64,000 bases of DNA from Isosphaeraceae bacterium EP7 (GCA_038400315.1 CP151667.1:3235174-3299173), one strand, 5' to 3'; counted from the stretch's first letter, positions 43,571 through 53,414 are shown. Notes: generated by a model from the sequence alone, not told the origin. Made by a program: numbers and translations.

Positions 43571-46378
43571 ATGGCGAATCCGATGCAGAAGGCCGCTCCG
43601 AACGTCGAGGACATCTTCTCCGCGGCCCTTGAGCTCCAGGCCCCGGAGGCCCGCTCGGCGTTCCTCGACCGAGTCTGCGGCGATACGGGGCTGCGGCGAG
43701 ATGTCGAGCAACTCCTCGCCCTCGACGCGGGGGCGAACGATTTCCTGGAGGCCCCGGCCGCGATGCCCACGGTGACCGCCGCCCACGAGTCTCACTTGGC
43801 CATCGAGGAAGTCGGCACGGTCATCGGCCCTTATAAGCTGCTGGAGGCCGTCGGCGAGGGGGGCATGGGTACCGTCTACATGGCCGAGCAGACGGAGCCC
43901 GTCCGCCGCCGGGTGGCGTTGAAGGTCATCAAGCCGGGCATGGACTCGAAGCAGGTGGTCGCCCGCTTCGAGGCCGAACGCCAGGCCCTGGCGATGATGG
44001 ACCACCCGAATATCGCCAAGGTCCACGACGCGGGAACGACGCCCTCGGGCCGCCCCTACTTCGTGATGGAGCTGGTCCGGGGCCTGCCCGTCACCGAGTA
44101 TTGCGACCGACACGAGCTCTCCATCCCCGAGCGGCTGGAGCTGTTCGTGCTCGTCTGCCGAGCCGTGCAGCACGCTCACCAGAAGGGCGTCATCCATCGC
44201 GACCTGAAGCCGTCTAACGTCCTCGTGACGGACATCGACGGCGTCGCCGTGCCGAAGGTCATCGACTTCGGGGTGGCCAAGGCCACCGGCGGGGCCCTGA
44301 CGGAGAAGACGCTCTTCACCGGGTTCCACCAGTTCGTCGGCACGCCGCTCTACGCGAGCCCCGAGCAAGCCGAGCTCTCGGGGGCCGACGTGGATACCCG
44401 TAGCGACCTCTACAGCCTGGGCGTCCTCCTGTACGAGCTGCTGACCGGCACCACTCCGTTCGACTCGGAGAGGCTCCGGCGGGCGGCCTTCGACGAGATG
44501 CGCCGCGTCCTCCGCGATGAGGAGCCGCCCAGGCCGAGCACGCGGCTCAGCACGCTCGGCGACCAGCTCTCGACAGTCTCGGCCCGGCGGAAGGCCGACC
44601 CCAGGCGGCTCTGTGCGACCATGAAGGGCGAGCTCGATTGGGTGGTGATGAAGTCCCTGGAGAAGGACCGCCGCCGACGCTACGAGACGGCCAGCGACTT
44701 CGCCGCCGACGTGATGAACTACCTGGCCGACCGGCCCGTGGGGGCGTGCCCACCGACGGCGTGGTATCGACTCGGCAAGTTCGCCCGCCGCAACCGGCCC
44801 ACGCTGGTCACGGGCGGCTTCGTGGCCTGCGCCCTGGTCGTCGGAGCCGCCGTCAGCACGTGGCAGGCCGTCCGCGCCACTCAGGCCCAGCGGGAGACCA
44901 ACGCGGCGTTCGTGACCGCCCGGCGGGCCGTGGATGAGATGTACTCCCAGTTCGCCGAGGAGTGGATTGCCAAGCAGCCGAGGCTGACCAAGGTCCAGAG
45001 CGACTTCATCGAGAAGGCCCTGGCGTTCTACGAGCAGTTCGCCAGTCTACGCCCCGACGACCCGCAGGCCACGTTCGAGGCGGCCCTCGCCTGGAGGCGG
45101 GTCGGTAACATCCGGCAGAAGCTCGGGAGGGTCGAGCTGGCCGAGGCCGCGTACAGAACGGAAGTCGAGCAGTTCGACCGCCTGGCCGCCCACTTCCCCG
45201 AGCGGGCAGATTATGCCTCGGAGGCGGCGTTCAGCAGGTTAGACCTCGGTGCCGTGATGGTCAGACGTGGGGACCGTCATTTCGAGGTCGAACCCGTCTT
45301 CAAGCGTTCGGTCGCCGACTTGGACGCACTGGCGGCTCGCCACCCCGAGGACCGAGAGGTACGCGGTCGCCTGGCCTGGAGCCTCTACGCTCTTGGGGCC
45401 CTGCACCGGATGCAGCGTCGTAACGAGGACGCCGAGCGGGTCCTGTTGCGAAGCCGGGAGTTATTCAAGCAGCTATCTGAAGGAGATCCGATAAGGCTCA
45501 AGTTCCAGCGAATCGTGCCTACATGCGAAATCGAGCTAGGTCGTGTGTATAAAGAGACGGGCCGTCTCACAGAAGCGGAGGCAGCCTTCCGGGGCGCCGC
45601 GAAGCTCTTGGAAACGTTCCTCGGTGAAGAACCGCGCGACCCCGTCTATCGAAGTAAGCTTGCGGAAGCGTTGAAGAACGCCTCCGACGTCCTGTGTACC
45701 GCGGACCGGCCTGCGGAGGCGTTCGAGTGCATCCGCCGAGCAGTGGCACTGCTGGATGCCCTGGCCGAAGAGTTCCCAGACGAACTCGACTATTCCGACC
45801 ACCTGGAAACGTGCTTGGACAATCTCTTTCTAAGCCTCCACGGGCACGGGGAACGGGGTGAGGCGGAGCGCGTCGGTCTCCAGGGCGTGAAACTGAGCGA
45901 GAGGTTGCTGCGCGTACGTCCCGCTGACCCCAAACATCGAGATCAGCTCTCCAAATTTCTGAGCCTCCTGGCCGACCTCCACTCCGAGGACACCAGGGGG
46001 CCCATGTATGCCCCAGAGGAGGCCCTGAAGCTGGCACGTCGCGCAGTCGAGGTGGACCCGATCCAAGGTCTAGGCCAACAGTCTTTGGGATGGGCACGGT
46101 ACAGAGCGGGCAACTGGAAAGGGTGCATCGAATCCCTCGAGAAACAGCCCGACTACCAGCGGGCCGGCGACTTCATCGCCGCCATGGCCTACTGGCACCT
46201 GGGCGACAGGGCCAAGGCCCGCGAGGTGTTCACGCGAACGGAGGAATGGTTGGCGAGGTATGAGCGGCATTGGAAGCCGGGCATCTACCCCACTTCGGCG
46301 ATGCTGCGTCGATTCCGGTCCGAAGCGGAGTCCCTCCTCCGCCTCGAACCAACCGGTACGGGGAGGCCGCCGGGTTAA
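43571..46378 (+). CDS. Serine/threonine protein kinase with membrane helix and TPR domain
   Basis: 935 residues from the ATG at 43571 (AGGTG 6 bp upstream; the GTG at 43562 is possible). A short N-terminal segment precedes a complete Hanks-type kinase domain: GEGGMGTVY, VALKVI, HRDLKPSN, IDFGVAK, ASPEQ. The juxtamembrane region (ADPRRLCATMKGELDWVVMK) and the membrane helix (FVACALVVGAAVSTW) are typical of planctomycete kinases. The outer half holds degenerate tetratricopeptide-like helices (about 460-930). All catalytic residues are present. It forms a pair with the ECF sigma gene just upstream; the ligand and targets are unknown. Confidence 0.93.
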   Translation: MANPMQKAAPNVEDIFSAALELQAPEARSAFLDRVCGDTGLRRDVEQLLALDAGANDFLEAPAAMPTVTAAHESHLAIEEVGTVIGPYKLLEAVGEGGMGTVYMAEQTEPVRRRVALKVIKPGMDSKQVVARFEAERQALAMMDHPNIAKVHDAGTTPSGRPYFVMELVRGLPVTEYCDRHELSIPERLELFVLVCRAVQHAHQKGVIHRDLKPSNVLVTDIDGVAVPKVIDFGVAKATGGALTEKTLFTGFHQFVGTPLYASPEQAELSGADVDTRSDLYSLGVLLYELLTGTTPFDSERLRRAAFDEMRRVLRDEEPPRPSTRLSTLGDQLSTVSARRKADPRRLCATMKGELDWVVMKSLEKDRRRRYETASDFAADVMNYLADRPVGACPPTAWYRLGKFARRNRPTLVTGGFVACALVVGAAVSTWQAVRATQAQRETNAAFVTARRAVDEMYSQFAEEWIAKQPRLTKVQSDFIEKALAFYEQFASLRPDDPQATFEAALAWRRVGNIRQKLGRVELAEAAYRTEVEQFDRLAAHFPERADYASEAAFSRLDLGAVMVRRGDRHFEVEPVFKRSVADLDALAARHPEDREVRGRLAWSLYALGALHRMQRRNEDAERVLLRSRELFKQLSEGDPIRLKFQRIVPTCEIELGRVYKETGRLTEAEAAFRGAAKLLETFLGEEPRDPVYRSKLAEALKNASDVLCTADRPAEAFECIRRAVALLDALAEEFPDELDYSDHLETCLDNLFLSLHGHGERGEAERVGLQGVKLSERLLRVRPADPKHRDQLSKFLSLLADLHSEDTRGPMYAPEEALKLARRAVEVDPIQGLGQQSLGWARYRAGNWKGCIESLEKQPDYQRAGDFIAAMAYWHLGDRAKAREVFTRTEEWLARYERHWKPGIYPTSAMLRRFRSEAESLLRLEPTGTGRPPG

Positions 46379-46559
46379 CTCCCCACGAGGTGAAGGCTGA
46401 TAGCGGCCGCGTCTCAGCCCGACTCCCTGACGCGGCGACGACAAACACACCCCCCACGGTCGTGCTCCGAGTGAGGCGGCATGGGCCGGGAGCGGCCTCC
46501 GTGCGCGCCGTCGTCCTGAAGCTAATCCGACCCCGTCACCTAACTAAAGGAATTGACCG

Positions 46560-48044
46560 ATGTGGCACCCGCTCTCGTCCCCGACCCGTCCCACGCCGCG
46601 ACGACGTAACGCCAGCGCCCGCCGCCCCAGGTTGGAATCGCTAGAGGGTCGCGTCGTACTCTCCGTCGCCTTCGACTCCGTGCTCGGTGTGGGCAGCGAC
46701 ACCGCGGCGGTGCTGGCGAAGGACAACGCCGTCGACGCCGCCGGAAACACCTACGTGACCGGCTACCTCTACGGACCGACGGACCTCGACCCGGCGGTCG
46801 ACCGGCCCGACGGGTCGGACATCCTGACCCCCCGCGGCTCCACGGACGCCTTCGTCGCCAAGTACGCCCCGGACAACACGCTCGTCTGGGCCCGCCTGAT
46901 GGGCAGCACCCTCAATACCTCGAGCCTTTACACGTACGAAGGGGGCGACGCCGTGAGCGTCGACGGGTCCGGCAACGTCTACGTGTCCGGGGGGTTCCTC
47001 GGGCAGGCGGACTTCGGGCCGATCCGCCTGACCAGCGCGGGCGACAAGGACGTGTTCGTCGCCAAGCTCGACTCCTCGGGCAACTTCCTCTGGGCGAAGG
47101 GTTGGGGCGGGACCACCCGCGACCTCAGCGGAGGCCTCGCTGTCGACGGCTCCGGCAACGTCGTCTCGGTCGGAACGACGGCCACGGTTGCCTCCGGCGG
47201 GGGCAGCTTCACACCCAACGGGTTCGAGGTGCGTAAGTATGGCCCGACCGGGACGGCTGCGTGGACCAAGCGGATCAATGGCACGAACGCGGAGGGCACC
47301 GGCGTGGCGACCGACGCGACAGGCAATGTGTACCTCTGCGGTTCCTTTAGGGGGACTATGGACTTCGATCCCGGCTCCGGCAAGAAGGAGGTCACCTACG
47401 TCACCGGCGCGGCGGGAGCAGGGAACGGTTTCGCCCTCAAGCTGACGACGTCCGGTTCATTCGCATGGGTCGCGCCGTTCGTCGCCAAGACGGCGGAGTC
47501 GCCGAACTCGAGCGCCTTCTGCACTGACATCGCCGTGGATGTCGCGGGCGACGTCGTCGTCGGGGGCTACTATGGCGGCCAGGTCGACTTCAACCCCAGC
47601 CCCACTGTCGACTACCGACTCCCTAGTTCCGGCGGCGGCTTCGCCGCCAAGCTGTCGTCGGCCGGCGCGCTCGCGTGGGCCACGCCGCTGGGCGGCGCCT
47701 ACATCAACTCGCTGGCCCTCGATGCGTCCGGGAGCGTGTATCTGACCGGAAACTTCTCTCAGGTCTTCACGCCCGGCTTTGGCCTGCCCTCCGCTACCAG
47801 CAACGGTGGGAGCGACGTCTTCGTGGCCCAGCTCTCCAATACCGGGGCCGTGAATTGGGCCGTGACCTTCGGCGGAACCGGTTCGGATAACGGTTACGCT
47901 GTCGCTGTGGACTCGGCGGGCACGGTCTACGTGGCCGGGACGTACTCGAACACGGTCGATTTCGACCCGGACCCCGTCGCCACCTATGAGCTGACCAACC
48001 CGGCGAAGGGCGACATGTTCCTGCTCAAATTGAGGCGGCGATAA
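46560..48044 (+). CDS. Secreted beta-propeller (SBBP-type) protein with Leu-Glu-x-x-Arg N-terminus
   Basis: 494 residues from the ATG at 46560, with AAAGGA 8 bp upstream. The Arg-rich N-terminus ends in LESLEGRVVLS, the motif of planctomycete exported proteins. The rest consists of repeats of about 50 residues with the pattern DGSGNVYVSG, G-DFDPG and DVFVAKLDSSGNFLWAKG, the SBBP beta-propeller signature, about seven to eight blades. No membrane anchor or sorting tail follows. It probably lies on the surface or in the envelope; its binding function is unknown. It follows the kinase gene by 181 bp and may be a separate unit. Confidence 0.87.
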   Translation: MWHPLSSPTRPTPRRRNASARRPRLESLEGRVVLSVAFDSVLGVGSDTAAVLAKDNAVDAAGNTYVTGYLYGPTDLDPAVDRPDGSDILTPRGSTDAFVAKYAPDNTLVWARLMGSTLNTSSLYTYEGGDAVSVDGSGNVYVSGGFLGQADFGPIRLTSAGDKDVFVAKLDSSGNFLWAKGWGGTTRDLSGGLAVDGSGNVVSVGTTATVASGGGSFTPNGFEVRKYGPTGTAAWTKRINGTNAEGTGVATDATGNVYLCGSFRGTMDFDPGSGKKEVTYVTGAAGAGNGFALKLTTSGSFAWVAPFVAKTAESPNSSAFCTDIAVDVAGDVVVGGYYGGQVDFNPSPTVDYRLPSSGGGFAAKLSSAGALAWATPLGGAYINSLALDASGSVYLTGNFSQVFTPGFGLPSATSNGGSDVFVAQLSNTGAVNWAVTFGGTGSDNGYAVAVDSAGTVYVAGTYSNTVDFDPDPVATYELTNPAKGDMFLLKLRRR

Positions 48045-48429
48045 TCGGCGGACAGGGTCGCCGTCCCCGTACGGGGCTTGGCCCCGCAGTTCGGTCAACA
48101 CGGCCGGCGCCCCCTCTCCTCGTTCCCGGTGTGGGCGACGCCGGCCGACCTGGGCGACATAAGGGAGCTATCGGACATCCCTTTCAGCAACTCCTGAATG
48201 ACGCTTGGTCCTCGGGCCGTTTGCTCAACCGTCATGAAAATCACCGGATCCTGTTGGCAAATTCGGCTGAGGAATCAGGGACCGCGAGTCTTCATGGCTC
48301 CTTCTTCTCAAGAATTCGGCCGATCGGCCCCCGACGGAAATTCGCCAACAGGTTCCGACAGGTTTCAGAACCCGGCTCATCATCGCGAAGCCATGGCGGG
48401 CGATTTGGATGTCTGGACGTGGGAAGATG
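48045..48429. other. Intergenic region, nothing recognised
   Basis: About 385 bp between convergent genes. Small open frames on the plus strand (48131 and 48198) overlap each other and show no family features. No strong hairpin was seen. Confidence 0.4.
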
Positions 48430-48699
48430 TTATGACCCTTCGGTCAGATCGATGAGCCACTGCTCGAAGTCAGACGTGTCGTAGAGATAGGGCCGATCCG
48501 TCGAGATCGAGTCTGCGGCGGCAAGGCAGACGATCGCATCGAAGAGCGTCCGGTCGAAGCGATTGAACTCGTCGAATCGCATGAGCCACGGACCAGCCCA
48601 GGCCGCGGCCTTATCGCGAGTCATGACCCCGCCAATCAGCTGCTTGAGCTTCTCGGCGGCATCTCGGCGAGTGGGGAAATCGGGGTTGGGCGTCGACAT
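48430..48699 (-). CDS. Small acidic hypothetical protein
   Basis: 89 residues from the ATG at 48699; the in-frame ATG at 48714 would add five, and neither has a strong ribosome site. The sequence has the layout of small proteins with a TRDKAAAWAGPWL helix and a C-terminal DTSDFEQWLIDL helix, found scattered in actinobacteria and planctomycetes and sometimes near toxin loci. I do not know a named function. It diverges from the serine hydrolase gene. Confidence 0.65.
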   Translation of the reverse strand: MSTPNPDFPTRRDAAEKLKQLIGGVMTRDKAAAWAGPWLMRFDEFNRFDRTLFDAIVCLAAADSISTDRPYLYDTSDFEQWLIDLTEGS

Positions 48700-48888
48700 A
48701 TGGAGCTTTCGCATCGAGGAGAAACGATCTTGGCGAGGAATTGACGGTGCGCCATGGACATTCGACAGGCGTAGGCGGTTCGACCCTACGAATTTCGGCG
48801 GGGTGTGATCCAAGGATTTGCCTTGGGCGGCGAAACACACCGGGGCCTTTTGGCCGTATTGACCGTGCCTGATTCGGAGAATGTCGTG

Positions 48889-50223
48889 ATGATCAGGATC
48901 GCAGCGTTTGCCTTCGCCGCCCTCTTGCCGATGGTCGCACAGGCCGAGGACCTGAAGGAGAAGCTCTCAGCTTACATGGATGCGGCGACGAGCCATGATC
49001 ATTTCAGCGGGTCGGTTCTGGTGGCGAAGGGGGGCGAGGTTGTCCTGACTCGGGGGTATGGGCTGGCGAATGCCGAGTATGGGATCGCCAATACGCCCGA
49101 GACGAAGTTCAGGCTGGGGTCGATCACCAAGCAGTTCACCGCGACGGGGATTTTAATCCTGGCGGAACGGGGGAAGCTGGCGGTCGAGGACCCGGTGGGG
49201 AAGTATCTCGACGATGCTCCGGCGGCCTGGGAGAAGGTGACGATCCATCATCTGTTAACGCATACGTCGGGCATCCCCAGCTATACCGACGACCCGGCGT
49301 TCATGAAGGTGAACATGGTTCCTCAAACGGTCGGATCGATGGTCGCGGGGATCAAGGCGAAGCCTCTGGATTTCGAGCCGGGGTCGAAATACCACTACAA
49401 CAACTCGGGCTATTTCCTGCTGGGGGCGATCATCGAGAAGGTCTCGGGGATGACGTATGAGGCGTTCCTCGGGGCGGAGATCTTCAAGCCGCTGGAGATG
49501 ACGGAGACCGGGTACGACCATCATGAGACGGTCTTGCCCAACCGGGCCTCGGGCTATGATCGCCGGGGGTCGGAGCTGCGCAATGCTCCGCACCTGGATA
49601 TGAGCCTCCCTTATGCGGCGGGTTCGCTGTATTCGACGGTGGGCGACCTCTACAAGTGGGACCGGGCCTTGAAGGCGGGCAAGCTGCTGTCGGGCAAGTC
49701 GTTCGAGGCAATGTACACGCCGTTCAAGGACAACTACGCCTACGGGTGGGCGGTCACCGATTTCAAAGGGCACAAGATCATCGGCCACGGCGGGGGGATC
49801 AACGGGTTCTCGACCGACTTCGCGCGATTCCCGGACGACGACCTCTGCGTGATCGTGCTCTGCAACGTCAACCCGTCGAAGCCGGGCGAGGTCGCGCGCA
49901 ACCTGGCATCGATCGCCTTCGGCGAGGACGTGCCGCTGCCCAGGACCAGGGTCAAGGCGAAGGTCGACCCGAAGATTTACGACGACTACGTGGGCGAGTA
50001 TCGGCTGACCCCGAAGATGACGATCAAGGTCACTCGCGACGGAGATAGGCTCATCACCCAGGGGACCGGCCAGGGGAAGCTGGAGATCTTCCCGGAGTCG
50101 GAGACCGCGTATTTCCCCGAGGAAGTTGACGCCCTGCTGACGTTCGTGAAGGAGGACGGCAAGGTGACGCACATCATGGTGCATCAGAACGGGAAGGACA
50201 TGAAGGGGGATCGGGTGGAGTGA
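48889..50223 (+). CDS. Serine hydrolase, class C beta-lactamase/D-Ala-D-Ala carboxypeptidase fold
   Basis: 444 residues from the ATG at 48889, 8 bp after GGAGA, beginning with a signal peptide (MIRIAAFAFAALLPMVAQA). Active-site motifs of the beta-lactamase-fold hydrolases: Ser78 and Lys81 in GSITK, YNNSG (the YxN motif), and HGGGINGF as the third motif. A C-terminal lipocalin-like domain of about 100 residues starts near YDDYVGEYRLTP. Members include esterases, peptidases and penicillin-binding relatives acting in the periplasm. Substrate not predictable. All key residues are present. Confidence 0.92.
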   Translation: MIRIAAFAFAALLPMVAQAEDLKEKLSAYMDAATSHDHFSGSVLVAKGGEVVLTRGYGLANAEYGIANTPETKFRLGSITKQFTATGILILAERGKLAVEDPVGKYLDDAPAAWEKVTIHHLLTHTSGIPSYTDDPAFMKVNMVPQTVGSMVAGIKAKPLDFEPGSKYHYNNSGYFLLGAIIEKVSGMTYEAFLGAEIFKPLEMTETGYDHHETVLPNRASGYDRRGSELRNAPHLDMSLPYAAGSLYSTVGDLYKWDRALKAGKLLSGKSFEAMYTPFKDNYAYGWAVTDFKGHKIIGHGGGINGFSTDFARFPDDDLCVIVLCNVNPSKPGEVARNLASIAFGEDVPLPRTRVKAKVDPKIYDDYVGEYRLTPKMTIKVTRDGDRLITQGTGQGKLEIFPESETAYFPEEVDALLTFVKEDGKVTHIMVHQNGKDMKGDRVE

Positions 50224-50340
50224 GGCGGCGGGGTCGCCCGCCGTCGATTCCGAGAATCTTCCGGCCGCCGTGGACCCAGATGGGACCATGGCGGCAGTAT
50301 TCCTCTCGGGCAGACGACGAGCGAGGCATGGGGGCCGGGG

Positions 50341-52005
50341 ATGCGGTCGAATCTCAGCAAATCCGGCGGGTTTCGTGACCTGGACCGACTCTTCCGGCAT
50401 GGAACCGTCCCCCCCGGGGACAGGGCCCTGCTGGAAGGGTTTCTGGACGGGAGCGATGGGTCGGCCTTCGAAGCGTTGGTGGACCGCCACGGCCCGATGG
50501 TGATGGGGGTCTGCCGCCGCCTGCTGGCCAGCCCGCACGACGCGGACGACGCCTTCCAGGCGACCTTCCTGATCTTCGTCCGCAAGGCGGGGCACTTACG
50601 CGACGCCGACCGGCTGGGCCCCTGGCTTTATGGCGTGGCGACGCGGGTGGCGGCGAAAGCACGCGCCCGGGCTGCCCGCAGCAAGGGGCGCCACGAGGGC
50701 TTCGTGGAGGACCTGCCGGGGGCCGAGGATCGGTCGTCGGACTGGCTCGACGTGAGGCCGATCCTCGACGCCGAGCTGGGCCGGATCCCCGCCAAGATGC
50801 GCGACGTGCTGGTGCTCTGCCTGCTGGAGGGGGCCACCGCCGAGGAAGCGGCCCGCAGGCTGGCCTGCCCGCTGGGGACGGTGAAGAGCCGCCTGGCGCG
50901 GGGTCGGGACGCCTTGCGGGTCCGCCTGACGGGCCGGGGGGTTGCCCCGGCGGTCGCGGTGGCCGCGACGTCGCACGTCTTCAGCTCCCATGCCTCGGCC
51001 GCCCTGTTGAGGACGACCCTGGGCCTGGTCGCCGCCAGTCCGGCGACGATCGCCCCGGGCGTGATCTCCCTGACGAGAGGAGTTGCACCCGCGATGCTCA
51101 CGAAAACGACGCTGGCGGCCTCGCTGATCCTGGGAGGGCTTGTCGCCACCGGCCTGGGGACGACCTGGTGGAAGGGGGCCGCGATGGCGCAGGCTCCCGG
51201 GCGAGAGCGCCCGGCCGGGGTGGAAGAGAAGAAGACGATCGCCAATCTGAAGTCCGTTCTGCTGGCGTTGCATAACTACTACACGAGCTATGACCATTTC
51301 CCGCCCGCGGCGACTTATGGGCCGGATGGCCAGCCCGGGCTGAGCTGGCGCGTCGCGCTGCTCCCCTACCTCGGCGAGGCGGCACTGTACGAGTCGTTCA
51401 AGCGGGACGAGCCGTGGGACAGCCCGACGAACAAGGCGCTTCTCGCCAGGATGCCCGCCGTCTTCGAGACGCCAAACGCCCCGACGAAGCGTGGGGAGAC
51501 GCGGATCCGGGGCTTCGCCGGGAAGGGGGCCTTCTTCGAGGGGAGTCAGGGGACCCGGATCAGCGAGATGATCGACGGCACGTCGAATACTCTTGCCATC
51601 GCCCTGGCGAGTGAGGCCGTCCCCTGGACCAAGCCCGGCGAACTCGTCGCCGCCGAGGGACAGCCGTTCCCGCCGCTCGATTCCAGCAACCCGAAGGGCT
51701 ATCGCATCGGCCTCGTCGACGGTTCCGTGCAACTCGTTCGGAAGGGGGACGACGCCTTCCTGCGGGCCCTCATCACCCGCAACGGCGGCGAGGTGATCGT
51801 CATGCATTCGGACACTCCGATTACGAAACAACGCCCCCAGATCGTGATGGTGCCGGTCATCGAGCAGGCCCCCGCCGAAGAACAGGGGGAGAATCCCGAC
51901 CGGATCGATCCCACGGAAGCGCGTCTCAGGGCTGTGGAGGAGAAGCTCGACCTCATCCTCAAGCGGCTTGATGCGATCTCCACGGCAACTCCCGCGAAGC
52001 CGTAG
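50341..52005 (+). CDS. ECF sigma factor fused to a membrane helix and DUF1559-like domain
   Basis: 554 residues from the ATG at 50341. Residues about 30-200 are an ECF sigma factor: FEALVDRHGPMVMGVCRRLL, DADDAFQATFLIFVRKA, WLYGVATRVAAKARAR, and region 4 with TAEEAARRLACPLGTVKSRL. After a linker, one membrane helix (about 252-277, LAASLILGGLVATGLG) leads to a C-terminal domain resembling DUF1559 (NLKSVLLALHNYYTSYDHFP, WRVALLPYLGEAALY, MIDGTSNTLAI, GLVDGSVQLV). It ends in a short coiled coil. The fusion would place the sigma region inside and the sensor outside. Whether it is released by proteolysis is unknown. Confidence 0.88.
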   Translation: MRSNLSKSGGFRDLDRLFRHGTVPPGDRALLEGFLDGSDGSAFEALVDRHGPMVMGVCRRLLASPHDADDAFQATFLIFVRKAGHLRDADRLGPWLYGVATRVAAKARARAARSKGRHEGFVEDLPGAEDRSSDWLDVRPILDAELGRIPAKMRDVLVLCLLEGATAEEAARRLACPLGTVKSRLARGRDALRVRLTGRGVAPAVAVAATSHVFSSHASAALLRTTLGLVAASPATIAPGVISLTRGVAPAMLTKTTLAASLILGGLVATGLGTTWWKGAAMAQAPGRERPAGVEEKKTIANLKSVLLALHNYYTSYDHFPPAATYGPDGQPGLSWRVALLPYLGEAALYESFKRDEPWDSPTNKALLARMPAVFETPNAPTKRGETRIRGFAGKGAFFEGSQGTRISEMIDGTSNTLAIALASEAVPWTKPGELVAAEGQPFPPLDSSNPKGYRIGLVDGSVQLVRKGDDAFLRALITRNGGEVIVMHSDTPITKQRPQIVMVPVIEQAPAEEQGENPDRIDPTEARLRAVEEKLDLILKRLDAISTATPAKP

Positions 52006-52029
52006 CCGGATGCAGCGGGATAGCGTCCA

Positions 52030-52076
52030 GTTGATGCCCTCGCCGGCGGCGCGACGCCACAGGCGAGGGCATCAAC
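52030..52076. terminator. Bidirectional terminator hairpin
   Basis: A perfect 15-bp stem (GTTGATGCCCTCGCC against GGCGAGGGCATCAAC) with a 17-nt loop lies between the convergent sigma-fusion and Kelch-like genes. Confidence 0.8.
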
Positions 52077-52120
52077 CCATGAATCTCTCAATTGGGGCCG
52101 AATCCTGGGCGAAGTCCGGG

Positions 52121-53176
52121 TTACAACCGGGTGATGGTGCATTTCCGCTGATTCAAGGCTTCCATATTCGCCCTCATCCCCTCGGTGATGCGTCCGACGA
52201 GGTCATCGGGTAGCTGGCCTTCGATCACGATCCTGATGTTGCCCAGGCCACCGGTGACCGAGACCGTCACTCCTTCGACGAGGAAGCGTGTTTCATCCCA
52301 CTCCGCTTCCTCAGGGGGGCCCATCGTATATTCGACGTTCTCGGGAAAGAGCGCCTTCGTATTCATATAGAAATCGATGGATCCGATCTCCTTTTCCTCC
52401 TCCTGGACTGAAAACTCCGCCCAGTTCCGGTCGGTCAGCCGACGCCAGACTCCGGTCCGGGTATCCAGGGCGTACTCTTCAAAATTCCGTCGAAAGTCCT
52501 GCTTTCCGTCACGCAGTCCGAGAACTTCCCCCCTTCGGACGGTGATGACCCCTTCCGAATCGCACTCGGCCTTGTGCTTGTGGATCCAACCCGGCATCTC
52601 GCCCGTGGTCTGAATCTCCTTGATCGCGTAGTCCGCCAGGTCGAGGGCGAAGACGGGCGTGTCGCCGAGGCGGCGGTCGTCGGGATAGCCGACGCTGCCG
52701 ATGAGGATGATTCGATGGTCGACCAGCGTCGCCGTGTGGAAGTCCGTCGGCGGGAAGATCTCCTTCGGATATCCGTAGATCTCGATCTCACCGCCCGGCC
52801 CGGTCACGACGACGTCGTTGTAGATGTAGAAGTCGGGGTCGTAATAATCCTCATGCTCGCCGGCGACGCTGACGTATCGGCCGTCGGGCAACCGCGTGTG
52901 GGTCGCGCCCATCCGGTCGAACGTCCAGATCGGGCCTCCGTCATCGCAAATCGACAATCCGAAGCGTTGGCGGGCGTCGTATGGCCCGTATCCCGACTTG
53001 ACGATCCCGTCGCGGATGATCATGCCGGAGTCGGTGACGACGTCGTCCTCCTCGGGCTCGGCCTTGCCGTCGCCGCGGATCATCCATTCCCAGAATTCGA
53101 CCCGCATCCGCTCGGGATTGGCGGTGCCCATGCGAGGACATCGCTGCTGATCGAAGATCGAGCGACTGATTTCCAT
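52121..53176 (-). CDS. Kelch-like beta-propeller protein
   Basis: 351 residues from the ATG at 53176 (MEISRSIFDQQRCPRMG). The frame is open to 53395, but family-like sequence begins about here and the upstream ribosome site is weak. A short N-terminal helix (FWEWMIRG) is followed by propeller-like repeats: PIWTFDRMGATHTRLPDGR, VAGEHEDYYDPDFYIYND, YPKEIFPPTDFHTATLV, GSVGYPDDRRLGDTPVF, MPGWIHKHKA. These motifs occur in cytoplasmic proteins of unknown function scattered among bacteria. The C-terminal 80 residues form a separate small domain. No signal peptide. Confidence 0.8.
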   Translation of the reverse strand: MEISRSIFDQQRCPRMGTANPERMRVEFWEWMIRGDGKAEPEEDDVVTDSGMIIRDGIVKSGYGPYDARQRFGLSICDDGGPIWTFDRMGATHTRLPDGRYVSVAGEHEDYYDPDFYIYNDVVVTGPGGEIEIYGYPKEIFPPTDFHTATLVDHRIILIGSVGYPDDRRLGDTPVFALDLADYAIKEIQTTGEMPGWIHKHKAECDSEGVITVRRGEVLGLRDGKQDFRRNFEEYALDTRTGVWRRLTDRNWAEFSVQEEEKEIGSIDFYMNTKALFPENVEYTMGPPEEAEWDETRFLVEGVTVSVTGGLGNIRIVIEGQLPDDLVGRITEGMRANMEALNQRKCTITRL

Positions 53177-53414
53177 CGGAACGGCCCCCGCCCAGGCTCG
53201 GATCGCCCCTTCTCCACCCGTCTGTTCGGCAACGATCGCCGAGGCGGTGACGACGAGGGGGAAGGCCGGCACCGACTGCATCCAGAGCCGCGATGTCGAC
53301 GCCCGGTTCGCATCCGGCGCCACGTTCGCCCCGGGAATAAGGGCCCGTATCCCGGCATCTCCCAAGCCAGAACGGCTTCGAGACGGCTCGATCAAGGCAC
53401 GCGCGATCCGGGGC

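Noticed and set aside
49255-50595. A 446-residue minus-strand frame across the serine hydrolase
   Set aside because: Arg/Pro/His-rich antisense; the plus strand has the full catalytic motifs.
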